This document shows, piece after piece, positions 22,366 to 33,315 of a stretch of DNA of 64,000 nt (position 1 is its first letter; each line of letters begins with the position of its first letter). Location of the stretch: assembly GCA_033807775.1 (NCBI GenBank), contig CM066327.1, forward strand, positions 95,316,295 to 95,380,294, given 5' to 3'. Source of the DNA: Saussurea involucrata. Lineage: Eukaryota; Streptophyta; Magnoliopsida; Asterales; Asteraceae. The notes beneath the pieces were generated by a model. The model saw only the letters and a list, made by a program, of their open reading frames with translations, was not told the origin of the DNA and did not search any database. Made by a program: the position numbers and the translations under genes.

Positions 22366-23661
22366 ATGCCTGAGATTGTTCAAGTTTTTGTGAGATCTGC
22401 AAGTTCTATAACAAGTTCATACAATTTACAAAAATCAAGTCCAGTAAAAGCAAAGGAAACAATTTCTGAACCAAAAACTAAGATTGTTCATTTTGAAAGC
22501 AAGATTACAGATCTTCAAGCAAAACAAGATGAAAATGCAAAAGTTATAAAGATTTTGCAAAAAGAGAAATCTGATTTTCTAAAGGATTTTAAAAAGGTTC
22601 AAGAAAACATAAAGTTGTTAGAAAAAGAGAATGTTGATTTGAAAGAGAAAATCAATTTTGAAAGAAAGATGTTGACAGATTCTGAAAATAGAATCAAATC
22701 ATGTGAAATGAAAAATTGTCAACTCTTGAAACAGATCTATGATTTTGAACAAGTTCTTATACTTGAAAGAGAGAAATTTGAGAAAGAGAGAAGAAACTTT
22801 CAAACTGAGAGGAAAGGTTTTGAAACAAAGTCTGTTGAATTATCTCTGAAAATTTCTGATTTGGAGAAAATTCTTACAAAAGAAAGAAAAGAGTTTGAAT
22901 GCAAGAAAAATGTTTTTCAAAAAGAAAAGAATGGTTTTGAGAAAAAGAAAACAGGAATGTTAAATGAGTTTTTTGTAAAGATCAATGAGTTGGAGAAAGA
23001 GTTAGAAGATGGAAGGAAAGAGACTGAAAAGAAGAAGGTAAATGGCTTTAAAGAAAAATGCTTAAAAGATGAGTTTGAGAAGGAAAAGAAAGTTTTTCAT
23101 TTGGAGATAAGGAGACTAATTAAGAAATTATCTGATTTATCAACTAAAATCATGATAGAGAGGAAGTCCAAATCTGATTTGTAGTCAAGGTTTGATTTGT
23201 ATGTTAAAAAGTTTAAAGAATTTGAAACAAAAGTTGTTGACAAATCAAATCATAGTTCAAAAGATCAGATTCGTTCTTCTAATCTGTTTTATGATTCTCC
23301 TATTGATAAATCTTATAATTGTTCTTTAAAAAAGATAAAAATGGAATGGAGAGTTAAAGGAACTACTTCCAAGAAAGAAGTGCTAAAATCAAAGGATCCT
23401 AATTCAAATGTCAAGAAGAACAATACATTTCAAAGAAAATACTTTGTTAAACCTGATGTGATTTATTCTGTAAATCAATTAGTCAGAATTGCACAAAAGA
23501 AACTTTGTTGTTCATATTGTGGGACTTACAATTGTGGGACTGATGATTTTGTGAACAAGAATTTTATTCAACACTGGTATGGTTCTTATAGAATATCTGC
23601 ATATACCACTGCACCTAACAAACCTGGACCCATGTTCATATGGGTACCAAAGTCAACTTAA
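22366..23661 (+). pseudogene. Satellite unit 10 (type B, KSKDPN variant)
   Basis: It has the shared TAG at 23182-23184. Like the unit at 18016 it reads KSKDPNSN. Private changes are SKITDLQ (A to T) and an acgtga spacer variant upstream. Confidence 0.85.
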
Positions 23662-24539
23662 TCTGTTTTGCAGGTTATTCATGTGTAGAGCTGAATGATA
23701 ATACTGACACATGACTTAAAACATATGCTGTGCTTAAATTGAGAATTTTGACTTTTGGATAATTCAGTCCAAAACTCGATCTGAATGTGATTATGGATTT
23801 CTGATTCATACAGATCAATTTGTTGATTTTGAAGATTTTTTTTTAAAAAGTTCTGTTTACTGTGGGGTTATCGAACTCATAGATGTGAGTGTTTTTAGTA
23901 GAAAACGTTTCAAGAGAATGTGTTCAGAATCACATTTTGAGCAACCCTGCAAATTTTGGTTGAAAAATTCTGATTTTTGAGCAAGTTATGGTGATTTGAA
24001 GTTCAGAATGTTCAAAAATCACAAAATCCAAACATTTTTCTAAGGAATTTTCTCTGGATAGTTTTATCAGAATTCTGACTCTCTTACTCAGAAGTTCTGA
24101 CTCTATTACTCAGAATTCTGACTCAACTAATCAGAATTCTGACTCTGATACTTAGAATTTTGAACAAGTTACTCAGACTTCTGACGCTACTACTCAGAAT
24201 TCTGACTCAACTAATCAGAATTCTAACTCTGATACTTAGAATTTTGAACAAGTTACTCAGACTTCTGACTATACTGATTAATTCTCGAAATTAAACAGAG
24301 ATCACAGGTATGTTTTCAAAATTCTTGATTGGTTTCTTGATCAAAGTGATTCTATCTGCTGCATGTTGATTAGTATTCAAATTGTTTGTTGAAAAGAAGA
24401 ATTTCATTAATTCATGTACTCTAACTGTTTGATGAAATTCATGTGACAGATTTGATTAATTCTTGCATGTTCTAGATCTGTGTTGATTCTCATTTTTTTA
24501 TCATAATTCATAGTTGATATTTGAATTTGTCATTTCATC

Positions 24540-25835
24540 ATGCCTGAGATTGTTCAAGTTTTTGTGAGATCTGCAAGTTCTATAACAAGTTCATACAATT
24601 TACAAAAATCAAGTCCAGTAAAAGCAAAGGAAACAATTTCTGAACCAAAAACTAAGATTGTTCATTTTGAAAGCAAGATTGCAGATCTTCAAGCAAAACA
24701 AGATGAAAATGCAAAAGTTATAAAGATTTTGCAAAAAGAGAAATCTGATTTTCTAAAGGATTTTAAAAAGGTTCAAGAAAACATAAAGTTGTTAGAAAAA
24801 GAGAATGTTGATTTGAAAGAGAAAATCAATTTTGAAAGAAAGATGTTGACAGATTCTGAAAATAGAATCAAATCATGTGAAATGAAAAATTGTCAACTCT
24901 TGAAACAGATCTATGATTTTGAACAAGTTCTTATACTTGAAAGAGAGAAATTTGAGAAAGAGAGAAGAAACTTTCAAACTGAGAGGAAAGGTTTTGAAAC
25001 AAAGTCTGTTGAATTATCTCTGAAAATTTCTGATTTGGAGAAAATTCTTACAAAAGAAAGAAAAGAGTTTGAATGCAAGAAAAATGTTTTTCAAAAAGAA
25101 AAGAATGGTTTTGAGAAAAAGAAAACAGGAATGTTAAATGAGTTTTTTGTAAAGATCAATGAGTTGGAGAAAGAGTTAGAAGATGGAAGGAAAGAGACTG
25201 AAAAGAAGAAGGTAAATGGCTTTAAAGAAAAATGCTTAAAAGATGAGTTTGAGAAGGAAAAGAAAGTTTTTCATTTGGAGATAAGGAGACTAATTAAGAA
25301 ATTATCTGATTTATCAACTAAAATCATGATAGAGAGGAAGTCCAAATCTGATTTGTAGTCAAGGTTTGATTTGTATGTTAAAAAGTTTAAAGAATTTGAA
25401 ACAAAAGTTGTTGACAAATCAAATCATAGTTCAAAAGATCAGATTCGTTCTTCTAATCTGTTTTATGATTCTCCTATTGATAAATCTTATAATTGTTCTT
25501 TAAAAAAGATAAAAATGGAATGGAGAGTTAAAGGAACTACTTCCAAGAAAGAAGTGCTAAAATCAAAGGTTCCTAATTCAAATGTCAAGAAGAACAATAC
25601 ATTTCAAAGAAAATATTTTGTTAAACCTGATGTGATTTATTCTGTAAATCAATTAGTCAGAATTGCACAAAAGAAACTTTGTTGTTCATATTGTGGGACT
25701 TACAATTGTGGGACTGATGATTTTGTGAACAAGAATTTTATTCAACACTGGTATGGTTCTTATAGAATATCTGCATATACCACTACACCTAACAAACCTG
25801 GACCCATGTTCATATGGGTACCAAAGTCAACTTAA
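24540..25835 (+). pseudogene. Satellite unit 11 (type B), last unit
   Basis: It has the shared TAG at 25356-25358 and the private change YTTTPNKPG. Its spacer shares ttttggagat with the 20192 unit. It stops at 26431 inside the minisatellite, where unrelated sequence begins. Confidence 0.85.
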
Positions 25836-26431
25836 TCTGTTTTGCAGGTTATTCATGTGTAGAGCTGAATGATAATACTGACACATGACTTAAAACATAT
25901 GCTGTGCTTAAATTGAGAATTTTGACTTTTGGATAATTCAGTCCAAAACTCGATCTGAATGTGATTATGGATTTCTGATTCATACAGATCAATTTGTTGA
26001 TTTTGGAGATTTTTTTTAAAAAAGTTCTGTTTACTGTGGGGTTATCGAACTCATAGATGTGAGTGTTTTTAGTAGAAAACGTTTCAAGAGAATGTGTTCA
26101 GAATCACATTTTGAGCAACCCTGCAAATTTTGGTTGAAAAATTCTGATTTTTGAGCAAGTTATGGTGATTTGATGTTCAGAATGTTCAAAAATCACAAAA
26201 TCCAAACATTTTTCTAAGGAATTTTCTCTGGATAGTTTTATCAGAATTCTGACTCTCTTACTCAGAAGTTCTGACTCTATTACTCAGAATTCTGACTCAA
26301 CTAATCAGAATTCTGACTCTGATACTTAGAATTTTGAACAAGTTACTCAGACTTCTGACGCTACTACTCAGAATTCTGACTCAACTAATCAGAATTCTAA
26401 CTCTGATACTTAGAATTTTGAACAAGTTACT

Positions 26432-27269
26432 CAGACTTCTCAAAACTTTTCTCAAACGTTAAAAGATTCATTAAATCGAATAATAGTTGATCGGACTATT
26501 ACAAGCATTAAGAACAAACCCACATGTGGCATCCATCTATATCATATCAATCATGCCTATCGTAAAGCGAAACAAGTATCCAACCATGATTCAAACCAAC
26601 CCCCCAACATGAACGGATTAGTTCATATTGGGGGTTTCAAAACTCTGAAATGAAAAGATGAAAATGAAAGTAAACATGCTTTTAACTAAGAAATGAAATC
26701 TAAGAACTCCCTGAAAAAGTCTAAGCCGCCGATGGACGTACTCGATTCGCCTTCCGATCCTTGTTAATTGGTGTTTCTTGCCTTCTAGTCGCCTTCAAAA
26801 ATCGCCCTCGTGCTCCCACAATCGCCCAGGAAGAGTCCCAAAACGTAACTGCTCGATTCCCCCTCAACCCTAGCAGAAAAAGGCTTTAAAAACGTATCAG
26901 GGGCTTGGCGCGTTTGTGGGCGCGTTTGGAGGCGCGCAGAGCACTGGAATGTTTTACAAAAATAAGCCTGCGCGTTTGTGGGCGCGTTTGGAGGCGCGCT
27001 CAGAGGCGCGCAGCGTGCGCGTTTGTGGGGGCGTTTGGAGGCGCGCTCAGAGGCGCGCAGGGCACTGTTTGGTCCAAAAATCTGATTTTTCACCTTTTTA
27101 CACTGGACTGTTGTAGACTTGCTCCGATTGCTCCAAAACTCTTCCAACATCAACTATTAATAAAAACCTGTACTTTCTCATAGAAACCATTAAATTCTAC
27201 TATTTTTACTCGGGAACTTACAACAAACAGAACGACTTCGGGATCAAAATAATGTCGGAAAACGACATT
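26432..27269 (+). other. Unassigned sequence with CpG-dense GCGCGC repeats
   Basis: No convincing gene is present. At 26908-27065 a block of about 45-60 bp is repeated three times, built from GCGCGTTTGTGG and GCGTTTGGAGGCGCGC. It is very CpG-rich in an AT-rich region. A perfect 7-bp inverted repeat (AATGTCG/CGACATT) lies at 27251-27269. Reading frames through the GC-rich block follow base composition, and I do not take them as genes. It may be part of an LTR whose end is the next feature. Confidence 0.4.
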
Positions 27270-27376
27270 ATCATTAATGATTTATCAATAAACAATTTAG
27301 AAAAGTAAAATCTGTGTGTTTGTATTCAACCCCCCCCCCCCCCTTCTACAAACTTGTATAGGCCTTCGGGACCAAC
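27270..27376 (+). repeat. 3' end of a Sirevirus LTR (fragment)
   Basis: It matches, in inverted orientation, the end of the LTR at 46767-46873, from ATTAATGATTTATCAATAAAC through a run of 14 C (27330-27343) to CTTCGGGACCAACA. Homology stops abruptly on the left, so this is a fragment or a divergent subfamily. Confidence 0.75.
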
Positions 27377-28963
27377 AAAATCTTATTTGTGTTCAATGTG
27401 AAAGTGATTCATTCCAATATTCTCAGAAATGTCCAATCACAATAACCTCTGTTTCCTATATAAGAAATGACATTCAGAATACAGAAAAGAAAAATGTTTT
27501 TGTTCCTCAAACTCAGAAAAGAGAAATAATAAAAGAAGTGAAGCCTCATATTAAAATCACAGGAAAGAATGAAAAAATTGAGATCTGCGTTTTTCAAGCA
27601 CCATCGTCATGAAACCTTCTGTTTTTCATTGAACTCAAAGCTCACATCATTAAAATCTCTTGATCAATCTGTACATATTAAGACTTTGCCAAACATGTTG
27701 CTGCATAAAATCACCATGGACAGCAGCAACTTTCTTTTGATAAATGTTTTTTTGGCATACAACAACAATCAAAATGAATCGTCCATAAACAGATCCAAAT
27801 ATTTCACAGATCAAATCACCCTTATCCCTCCAAAATTGAATCTAATGCTTATCAAAAACCGATTTGATATAGAACGATAAGACGGTCTCCATAAATCTTA
27901 TTAGAACAAAGATTGTAGAAAATTAAGTTTCTGATTGATCAATTCAGAAAGTTAAATTTAAACACTCAAAGATCCAAAAAGCGTTTCAGATCTGACTTTC
28001 AACATGTAACACAATATCAAATCTTTCTCAATCAACAATTTCCAAGACCCAAATGATTTTGTTTTTCATTTAAATGATTATGAGCAGCGGAAAACAAACA
28101 AAATCTGAGTAAAAGAGAGTCCAATCTTGGATTTGAATAAATGTCAGATCAAAGATCAACAACCTTCCTACCAAGATGCCAAAAAAATGTTATGGACTCA
28201 AGCACACACAAGGATGAATCATAGATCAACCATCTACTTAGTGCTATCAAATATTAGACCAATGAATGAGAAAGAATCAAAACACACACATGTATTAAAT
28301 CCGATCAGATTTGATCAAAATAGTATCAAATCTTCACTTAGGCATTTCATCAAACATGTGGTGTGCAGAAACAGATTTTGTGAAGAAACAATAAAGTTTT
28401 CTAGTCAATCAAGTTGTAGCGCAGTGGTTGATCGCCTTGGGTAGGGTATGGGTAGGTAAGGCTGGCAACGGGTAGGGTATGGGTAGGTAAGGGTTAATTC
28501 GTTATCCAATCCATTTAAAATAACGGGTAACGAAACGGGTAATTATCCATCTCATAAAACTCTTATCCATATCCTACCCTACCCATTAAAAATACTGGGT
28601 AACGAAACGGGTTATGGATAAATGGTAAAACAAAATTTTATTTTAAACTATAATTGCTATCGTAAAATGTCAAATATATAAGTAAAACATAAGCTCATAA
28701 ATATAGTTACTATTTGTATCTAATATGTATACTAAACATTTTATTAATCTTCAAAGAATAATCATAGTATAATATTAAAAAAATTATAAGAACAACACTT
28801 TTCATTGTATTTATTTTCTTGAACCCGTCTTGTTTCTCGTTTAACCATCGTGAAATATTTTACTCGATAAATATAAAAAATAAATTAAGGTACATATTAA
28901 TATACGACAATATTATAAAGAATATTAATAATATATAATTATGTATATATATACACATTAATA

Positions 28964-29046
<83 letters not shown>

Positions 29047-29275
29047 TATCGTAACGGGTAACGGGTAATGGATAACGAAAAACCCGTTTATCCATACCCT
29101 ACCCACTAAAATTTCGGGTAAACGGGTAATGGATAAGTGGATAAATGGTAAAAAAATTCTTTATCCATACCCTTATCCAACGGGTCGAAACATAATGGGT
29201 AACGGGTTTACCCTTACCCATTGCCAGCCCTAGCCATAGGTGACCGATTTTGAAGAAAAAACGTTTCTTCAATCG
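27377..29275 (-). other. Leader of an unidentified minus-strand LTR element
   Basis: The sequence lies downstream (minus strand) of the PBS at 29276-29287 and is interrupted by the MITE at 28457-29232. It is AT-rich with no supported coding region. A 78-codon open frame at 27379-27612 (plus strand) has a loose C-x2-C but no family I recognise. The rest of the element appears lost or truncated by the LTR fragment at 27376. Confidence 0.45.
28457..29232. mobile_element. hAT-like MITE (776 bp)
   Basis: The terminal inverted repeats are TAAGGCTGGCAACGGGTA on the left and the complement of TACCCATTGCCAGCCCTA on the right. Both arms are full of GGGTA/TACCC motifs. The centre is AT-rich with a (TA)n(TG)n(TA)n microsatellite at about 28970-29046. 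A plausible degraded 8-bp duplication is gccttggg (left) and gccatagg (right). The GGGTA-rich left tip is itself duplicated just outside the repeat (28438-28456). There is no coding capacity. Confidence 0.75.
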
Positions 29276-29287
29276 GCTCTGATACCA
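29276..29287 (-). other. Primer binding site, minus strand
   Basis: The minus strand reads TGGTATCAGAGC, 2 bp downstream of the LTR at 29290-29661. This is the initiator Met-tRNA type. Confidence 0.8.
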
Positions 29288-29289
29288 AT

Positions 29290-29661
29290 TGTTGATCCCA
29301 TTTTCAGCAAACAATAGAAGAAATTCTTATAAAATACAAATAAGATGAAGATTAAGAACATAATTTTCACGAACTCATCTCATATACTTTGATTGATTCA
29401 TTATGGATGGGAAATTACAAAGAACACCACACTTTTACATTTGATCGACTCTCATGTGAAAACACCTAGTGTTTGTGTGCTCTCTCCGAATGACCTAATG
29501 AAAAAAATGGAACCCTAAAATCCTTTATAAGGGTCCATTTACAAGATAAAAAAGGGCTAAACCCATATAACTAGCTAAAAGCCCATAAGCTAATTATAAA
29601 GCCCTATTACAATAATTCTTTATAAAACATTCATTAAATTAGGGGCTAATTTAATCTAACA
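29290..29661 (-). repeat. 5' LTR of a minus-strand LTR retrotransposon
   Basis: On the minus strand it starts TGTTAGATTAAATTAGCC and ends GGGATCAACA, followed at once by a PBS. It is 372 bp. The partner LTR is not found in the window. Confidence 0.75.
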
Positions 29662-31735
29662 AAGGGGTTTTGAGCTAGTCATGCCTTGGAACATGTATTT
29701 GCATAATGTGGGTTAGATACAGTTCAATTGTATATGTTGACTTTTAACAAATGGTCATTTGATCCTTTGAGCTTATGTCTCGGTTTTTGACTCTTTTGGG
29801 TCTTGAGGACATTTGTCCGATTTTGGTAGCTCGGTGTAGAGCTTTGGTTATGAATTGCATGTATTGCATCTTATTTGGGAATTACATGATTTGAATGTGT
29901 TGGTTATTCTTTTGGAGTCATGTGTAAATTTCTAAATTAAACAAGCTTGTTTTGGATGGTGAGATCTCACGGTAAAGATCTGGTTTGGGTTGAACTTGGT
30001 GGTTTTAGGCTAAAGATCCGGTTTCGGTTGATGCCTCAATTGACTAAAGATACGGTTTAGGTTGATGTCTCTGTGGACTAAAGATCCGGTTTGGGTTGAT
30101 TGATACCTTACTAGGCTAGAGATCCGGTTTGGGTTGATGCCTTGTGCCCATTTTCTTACTTAGACTAACCTTCGTTTAGAAAGTCTCTCCCCCCGCTCTG
30201 ACTTTTCTCTCAAAAAAGACGTTGTGCGGGCAAGTAGATCAAAGTCATTTGCAATTCCTTTCGGGTTGGAAAGTCTTTCCTAATTCTTAGAGCAAGAAGC
30301 GGAACTACAGGGAACAAAGTAATTTTTTCCCACTAGCCTAACGAGGCCTTCAATGACCCCAATTTGATGGATGAAATTCTGAGTATTTTGACTAAATATC
30401 CGGTTTGGGCTGATGTCACAATAGACTAAAGATCTGGTTTGGATTGATGTCTCCTTAGACTAATGTAAGATCCCACATTGGTTGGGGAGTGGAACAAAGG
30501 TTGCCTTATAAGTAGGATTTGATACCTCCCCTATTAGACGCGTTTTAAAACCGTAAGTCCAGGTGTGGACAAAACGGACAATATCTGGTACGGTTGGCCT
30601 GGGATGTTACAGATGGTATCAAAGCCGGGAACCGGACTGGTGTGCCAGTGAGGACGCTGGGCTCCCAAGGGGGGTGGATTGTAAGATCTCACATTGGTTG
30701 GGGAGGGGAACAAAGGTTGCCTTATAAGAGGGATTTGATACCTCCCCTATCAGACGCGTTTTAAAACCGTGCGTCCAGGTGTGGACAAAGCGGACAATAT
30801 CTGGTACGGTTGGCCTGGGATGTTACAACTAAAGACTCGGTTTGAGTTGATGTCTCCATGGACTAAAGATCCAGTTTGGGTTGATGGCCAAGATTGACTA
30901 AAGACCTGGATAGGGTTGATGTCATAGGGTTTTCCATCCATGAAACATGCTTGTAACTTATAATTGTGGTTTAACTTGTGTATCCACCACATTCGATGAA
31001 ATCGGGTCTCCCCCGTACCGAAAGGTGTTGTTTCAAGTATTTCTTTTATCCATGTTGTCGGTGACATATTATATTTATATGGATTGTTTTCCATGATTTA
31101 TAGGCGGTATATTTTGTCTCATCCTTGTTTGGATGTTTCGATTATTGGATTTTTATTCGCGTTTGTATTATTTGGAAATTTAATATTTATTCACATCTTG
31201 AGTGGGTTTTGGAATTAAGTCCATTGTTGAGAAATGATTTTCATTGGAGCTTTCGTAAAAAATTTGTGTGCGTTTGGAAAATGGGTTGTTAGTATATTTA
31301 ATACAAATCCCTTTTTGGAAATCATTGATTTAAGTTGCATCATTTTTGTCTAACGAATTATCTAATCATGATCTAACTCTTGAACTCACTAAACGTTAGC
31401 CTAACCTTTTTATTTGTCGGCATGTGCAACAGGTTCAGGTTGAAAATAGTTCTAGTGACACTGTGAAGAGATGAGTGTTAGTAGTGTGTTCGAGAGATGA
31501 ATTGCTTAGTGAAGTCTTCCGCATTTATTTTGGGAATAACAACTTGTATTTGGGTTAAGTAACACCTGACTTTATTTGGTCATGTTGTATGACTTGAGTT
31601 ATTAATTGTGGGAGTTGTTACGTTTTAAATTTTGAGGTGTTTCCAAGGATGGTTTGTAGAAGGGATTTTTATCCTCATTTGGTTATTTTATCGAAGTTTT
31701 TAGTAGTTGCTCTTTCTAATTTTGAAGGTGTTACA
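29662..31735 (+). repeat. Repeat-rich region, probable truncated LTR
   Basis: No gene is supported. About 29950-30920 contains a degenerate minisatellite of roughly 30-37 bp (GACTAAAGATCCGGTTTGGG then TTGATG). The right end reads GAAGGTGTTACA at 31724-31735, like the ends of Ty3-type LTRs. No matching TGTAACACC start is found, so the left end is missing. A complete TRIM sits inside. Confidence 0.45.
30464..30827 (+). mobile_element. TRIM retrotransposon, complete (364 bp)
   Basis: Two 148-bp LTRs (30464-30611 and 30680-30827) start TGTAAGATC and end GATGTTACA. Between them are only 68 bp, holding a PBS (TGGTATCAAAGC, 30614-30625, one mismatch to the Met-tRNA site) and a purine tract (AAGGGGGGTGGA). 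The flanks are a perfect 5-bp duplication, actaa. The LTRs differ at about 8 sites, so this is an older insertion than the gag-only elements. It has no coding capacity. Confidence 0.92.
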
Positions 31736-31958
31736 CTGCCGACGTCAAATGAACCTATGAAGGACAATCTGGATGTACAAAAAAATGAAAAAATAAAATG
31801 AAAAAACAACGCGTAATCCAAGCAGCTATTGCATTGAGTTTATGGAAGGATGGATTTAAAGAATCAACAAAGGCCACAGGTACAACTTTGAAGTAACTTA
31901 CATACATATATCTAAACAACAAATATATAAAGCCTAGTTTAAAGTAATATAAGTAGAC
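31736..31958. other. Short intergenic stretch, nothing recognised
   Basis: This is AT-rich sequence with an A-rich run near 31780-31810. I see no gene or repeat ends. Confidence 0.4.
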
Positions 31959-32348
31959 GTTTGGTTCATTTTAAGAGATGATAATGAAAATGAAAATGAA
32001 AATGAAAATGAAAATGAGAATAGACGAGAATGAGAATAGGAATGAGCATTGCATTAATGGTGTCTGGTTAAACCAGTATAATTAATAAAAAATTGTTTTA
32101 TATAATATTTTTAATACACATATGTGACGTCCAACATAAAAATAATAAAATATTTTTTTCAATATCGAGAAATGAAGGCACGCATGAGAAAAGATGACCG
32201 AGCATGAATAAGTTTTTCATTCCCCCTAATTTGGTCGGGAATGGAAATTAATGGATTTTAAGTAATGAGTCCATTATATTATATCAAAACAAACAACAAT
32301 TTTTCATTATCATTCACATTCCTTACCCCTCAATACCCTCAACCAAAC
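31959..32348. mobile_element. MITE-like element with GTTTGGTT ends
   Basis: The left end is GTTTGGTTCATTTTAAGAGA and the right end reads as its approximate inverted repeat (AACCAAAC at 32341-32348). Subterminal AATGAAAATG motifs lie on the left, with ATTTTCATTATCATT-type complements on the right. No clear target duplication was found. It is non-coding. Confidence 0.5.
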
Positions 32349-32465
32349 ACCCCATATGATTAATGGTTGTATCTTTTGCTCATTTTGTTTACACAAGCGA
32401 AGAAATGCTTCCGGACAGCGTTTTTGAGGATGAATCAAGGGAGAAAAAAAAAGGCACGTTTGAAA

Positions 32466-32842
32466 AAAATGACCAAGGATGATAAAGAACGCCAAGGTCT
32501 CTACGGGGAATCAAACGTGAATCCCAGTAGGTTTAAGAACGAGGACTTCCCCAGAAACCTTGCTGGGAGATGGTTAAAGCCCTAGATGAGAACCAAAGGG
32601 CACCAATTAGGGAAATTGGCTTAGGTTCCTTGCTAGATATATATGACATTAGATGGGATTCCCTCTAAATTTGAGGAATGGACATATACCAATCACTGTC
32701 GATTCAATACATCAACTACTCAAGGATTAGATTTTAACTCAATAGCCCTATCGATAAGTGATGATGACATTAGTGGGTCATGGAGAAAACAGTATACTAA
32801 AGAAAGGATGAGACCTAAAGACGTAATGAATGTCATTCAATA
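32466..32842 (+). pseudogene. Fragment of a plant Ulp1/MULE-type transposon gene
   Basis: Successive frames give SRFKNEDFPRNLAGRW, then (other frame) VKALDENQRAPIREIGLGSLLD, then (third frame) LDGIPSKFEEWTYTNH. This order resembles the N-terminal conserved block of large plant genes carried by Mutator-like or CACTA-like elements. At least two frameshifts are needed, so it is a relic. The family assignment comes from recognition of the ENQR..GFGSLL-type motif and is tentative. Confidence 0.45.
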
Positions 32843-33315
32843 ATCAGAGACGAATATGGTGTAAAGTTCAAACTTAAAACTCAACTTCTTTGTCATTATG
32901 GTGAATACGTTTGTTGAATGCAGTCGTGTAGGTTGTTACAATGTAGGGTTCCTTTCACGCATATGATTTTTAATCAGTGATATAGGCCTTCTTGTATCAT
33001 CTTATTTTGACCATATTCTTGTCTTGTTTGAACCTCTGTACCTCTCTAATACCTGAGCTTGTGTTTCATGGACAATGAAAGAAACATTCGAAATTGTGTG
33101 GCAGGTGAACACATGTAACAAGGGTGGTTGGTGGAATGTGAGTTTGTAGTCCAATGTTAAATTCCATCCACAGCACAGGCGTGTGTTATGTCTTCCTCAT
33201 AAAAACTCTACTTTCCAACTCTTCTGGTATGTACCAAATACATACACATGATGCACCAAGAATCGCCATGAACATAATTTTATTTTATGATATCATTCTA
33301 CAAATTAATACGTTT
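32843..33315. other. Intergenic, includes 3' flank of the arabinofuranosidase gene
   Basis: No coding region is supported. The right part would contain the 3'UTR of the minus-strand gene that ends at 33316. Confidence 0.5.

Larger units (their letters stand above)
1..26431. repeat. Gag-derived tandem macrosatellite array
   Basis: Head-to-tail units each contain the same ORF (start MPEIV, coiled coil, CSYCGT motif, end WVPKST) and a spacer. ORF starts at 747, 2406 and 4064 are 1659 and 1658 bp apart (type A). Starts at 13668, 15842, 18016, 20192, 22366 and 24540 are 2174-2176 bp apart (type B). The 5863 unit also fits 2174 bp once a 5626-bp insertion plus a 5-bp duplication is removed. Neighbouring type B units differ by only a few bases, so amplification or homogenisation is recent. 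The array starts before the window and its right end breaks off inside a spacer. Without the insertion it covers about 20.8 kb here. The ORF is homologous to the single ORF of the LTR elements at 6151-11776 and 50136-55831, so the satellite is retrotransposon-derived. Confidence 0.93.

Noticed and set aside
26785..27183. Overlapping open frames on both strands in the GC-rich block
   Set aside because: They arise from repeated GCG-rich sequence with few stops. The translations are low-complexity and match no family.
27379..27612. Small frame with a C-x2-C motif after the LTR fragment
   Set aside because: It is short, has no recognisable domain and lies in an apparent retroelement leader. It is mentioned only within that feature.
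28410..28440. tRNA box A-like sequence (TAGCGCAGTGG), possible SINE or tRNA
   Set aside because: No box B or cloverleaf follows, and the stretch belongs to the leader of a minus-strand LTR element interrupted by a MITE.
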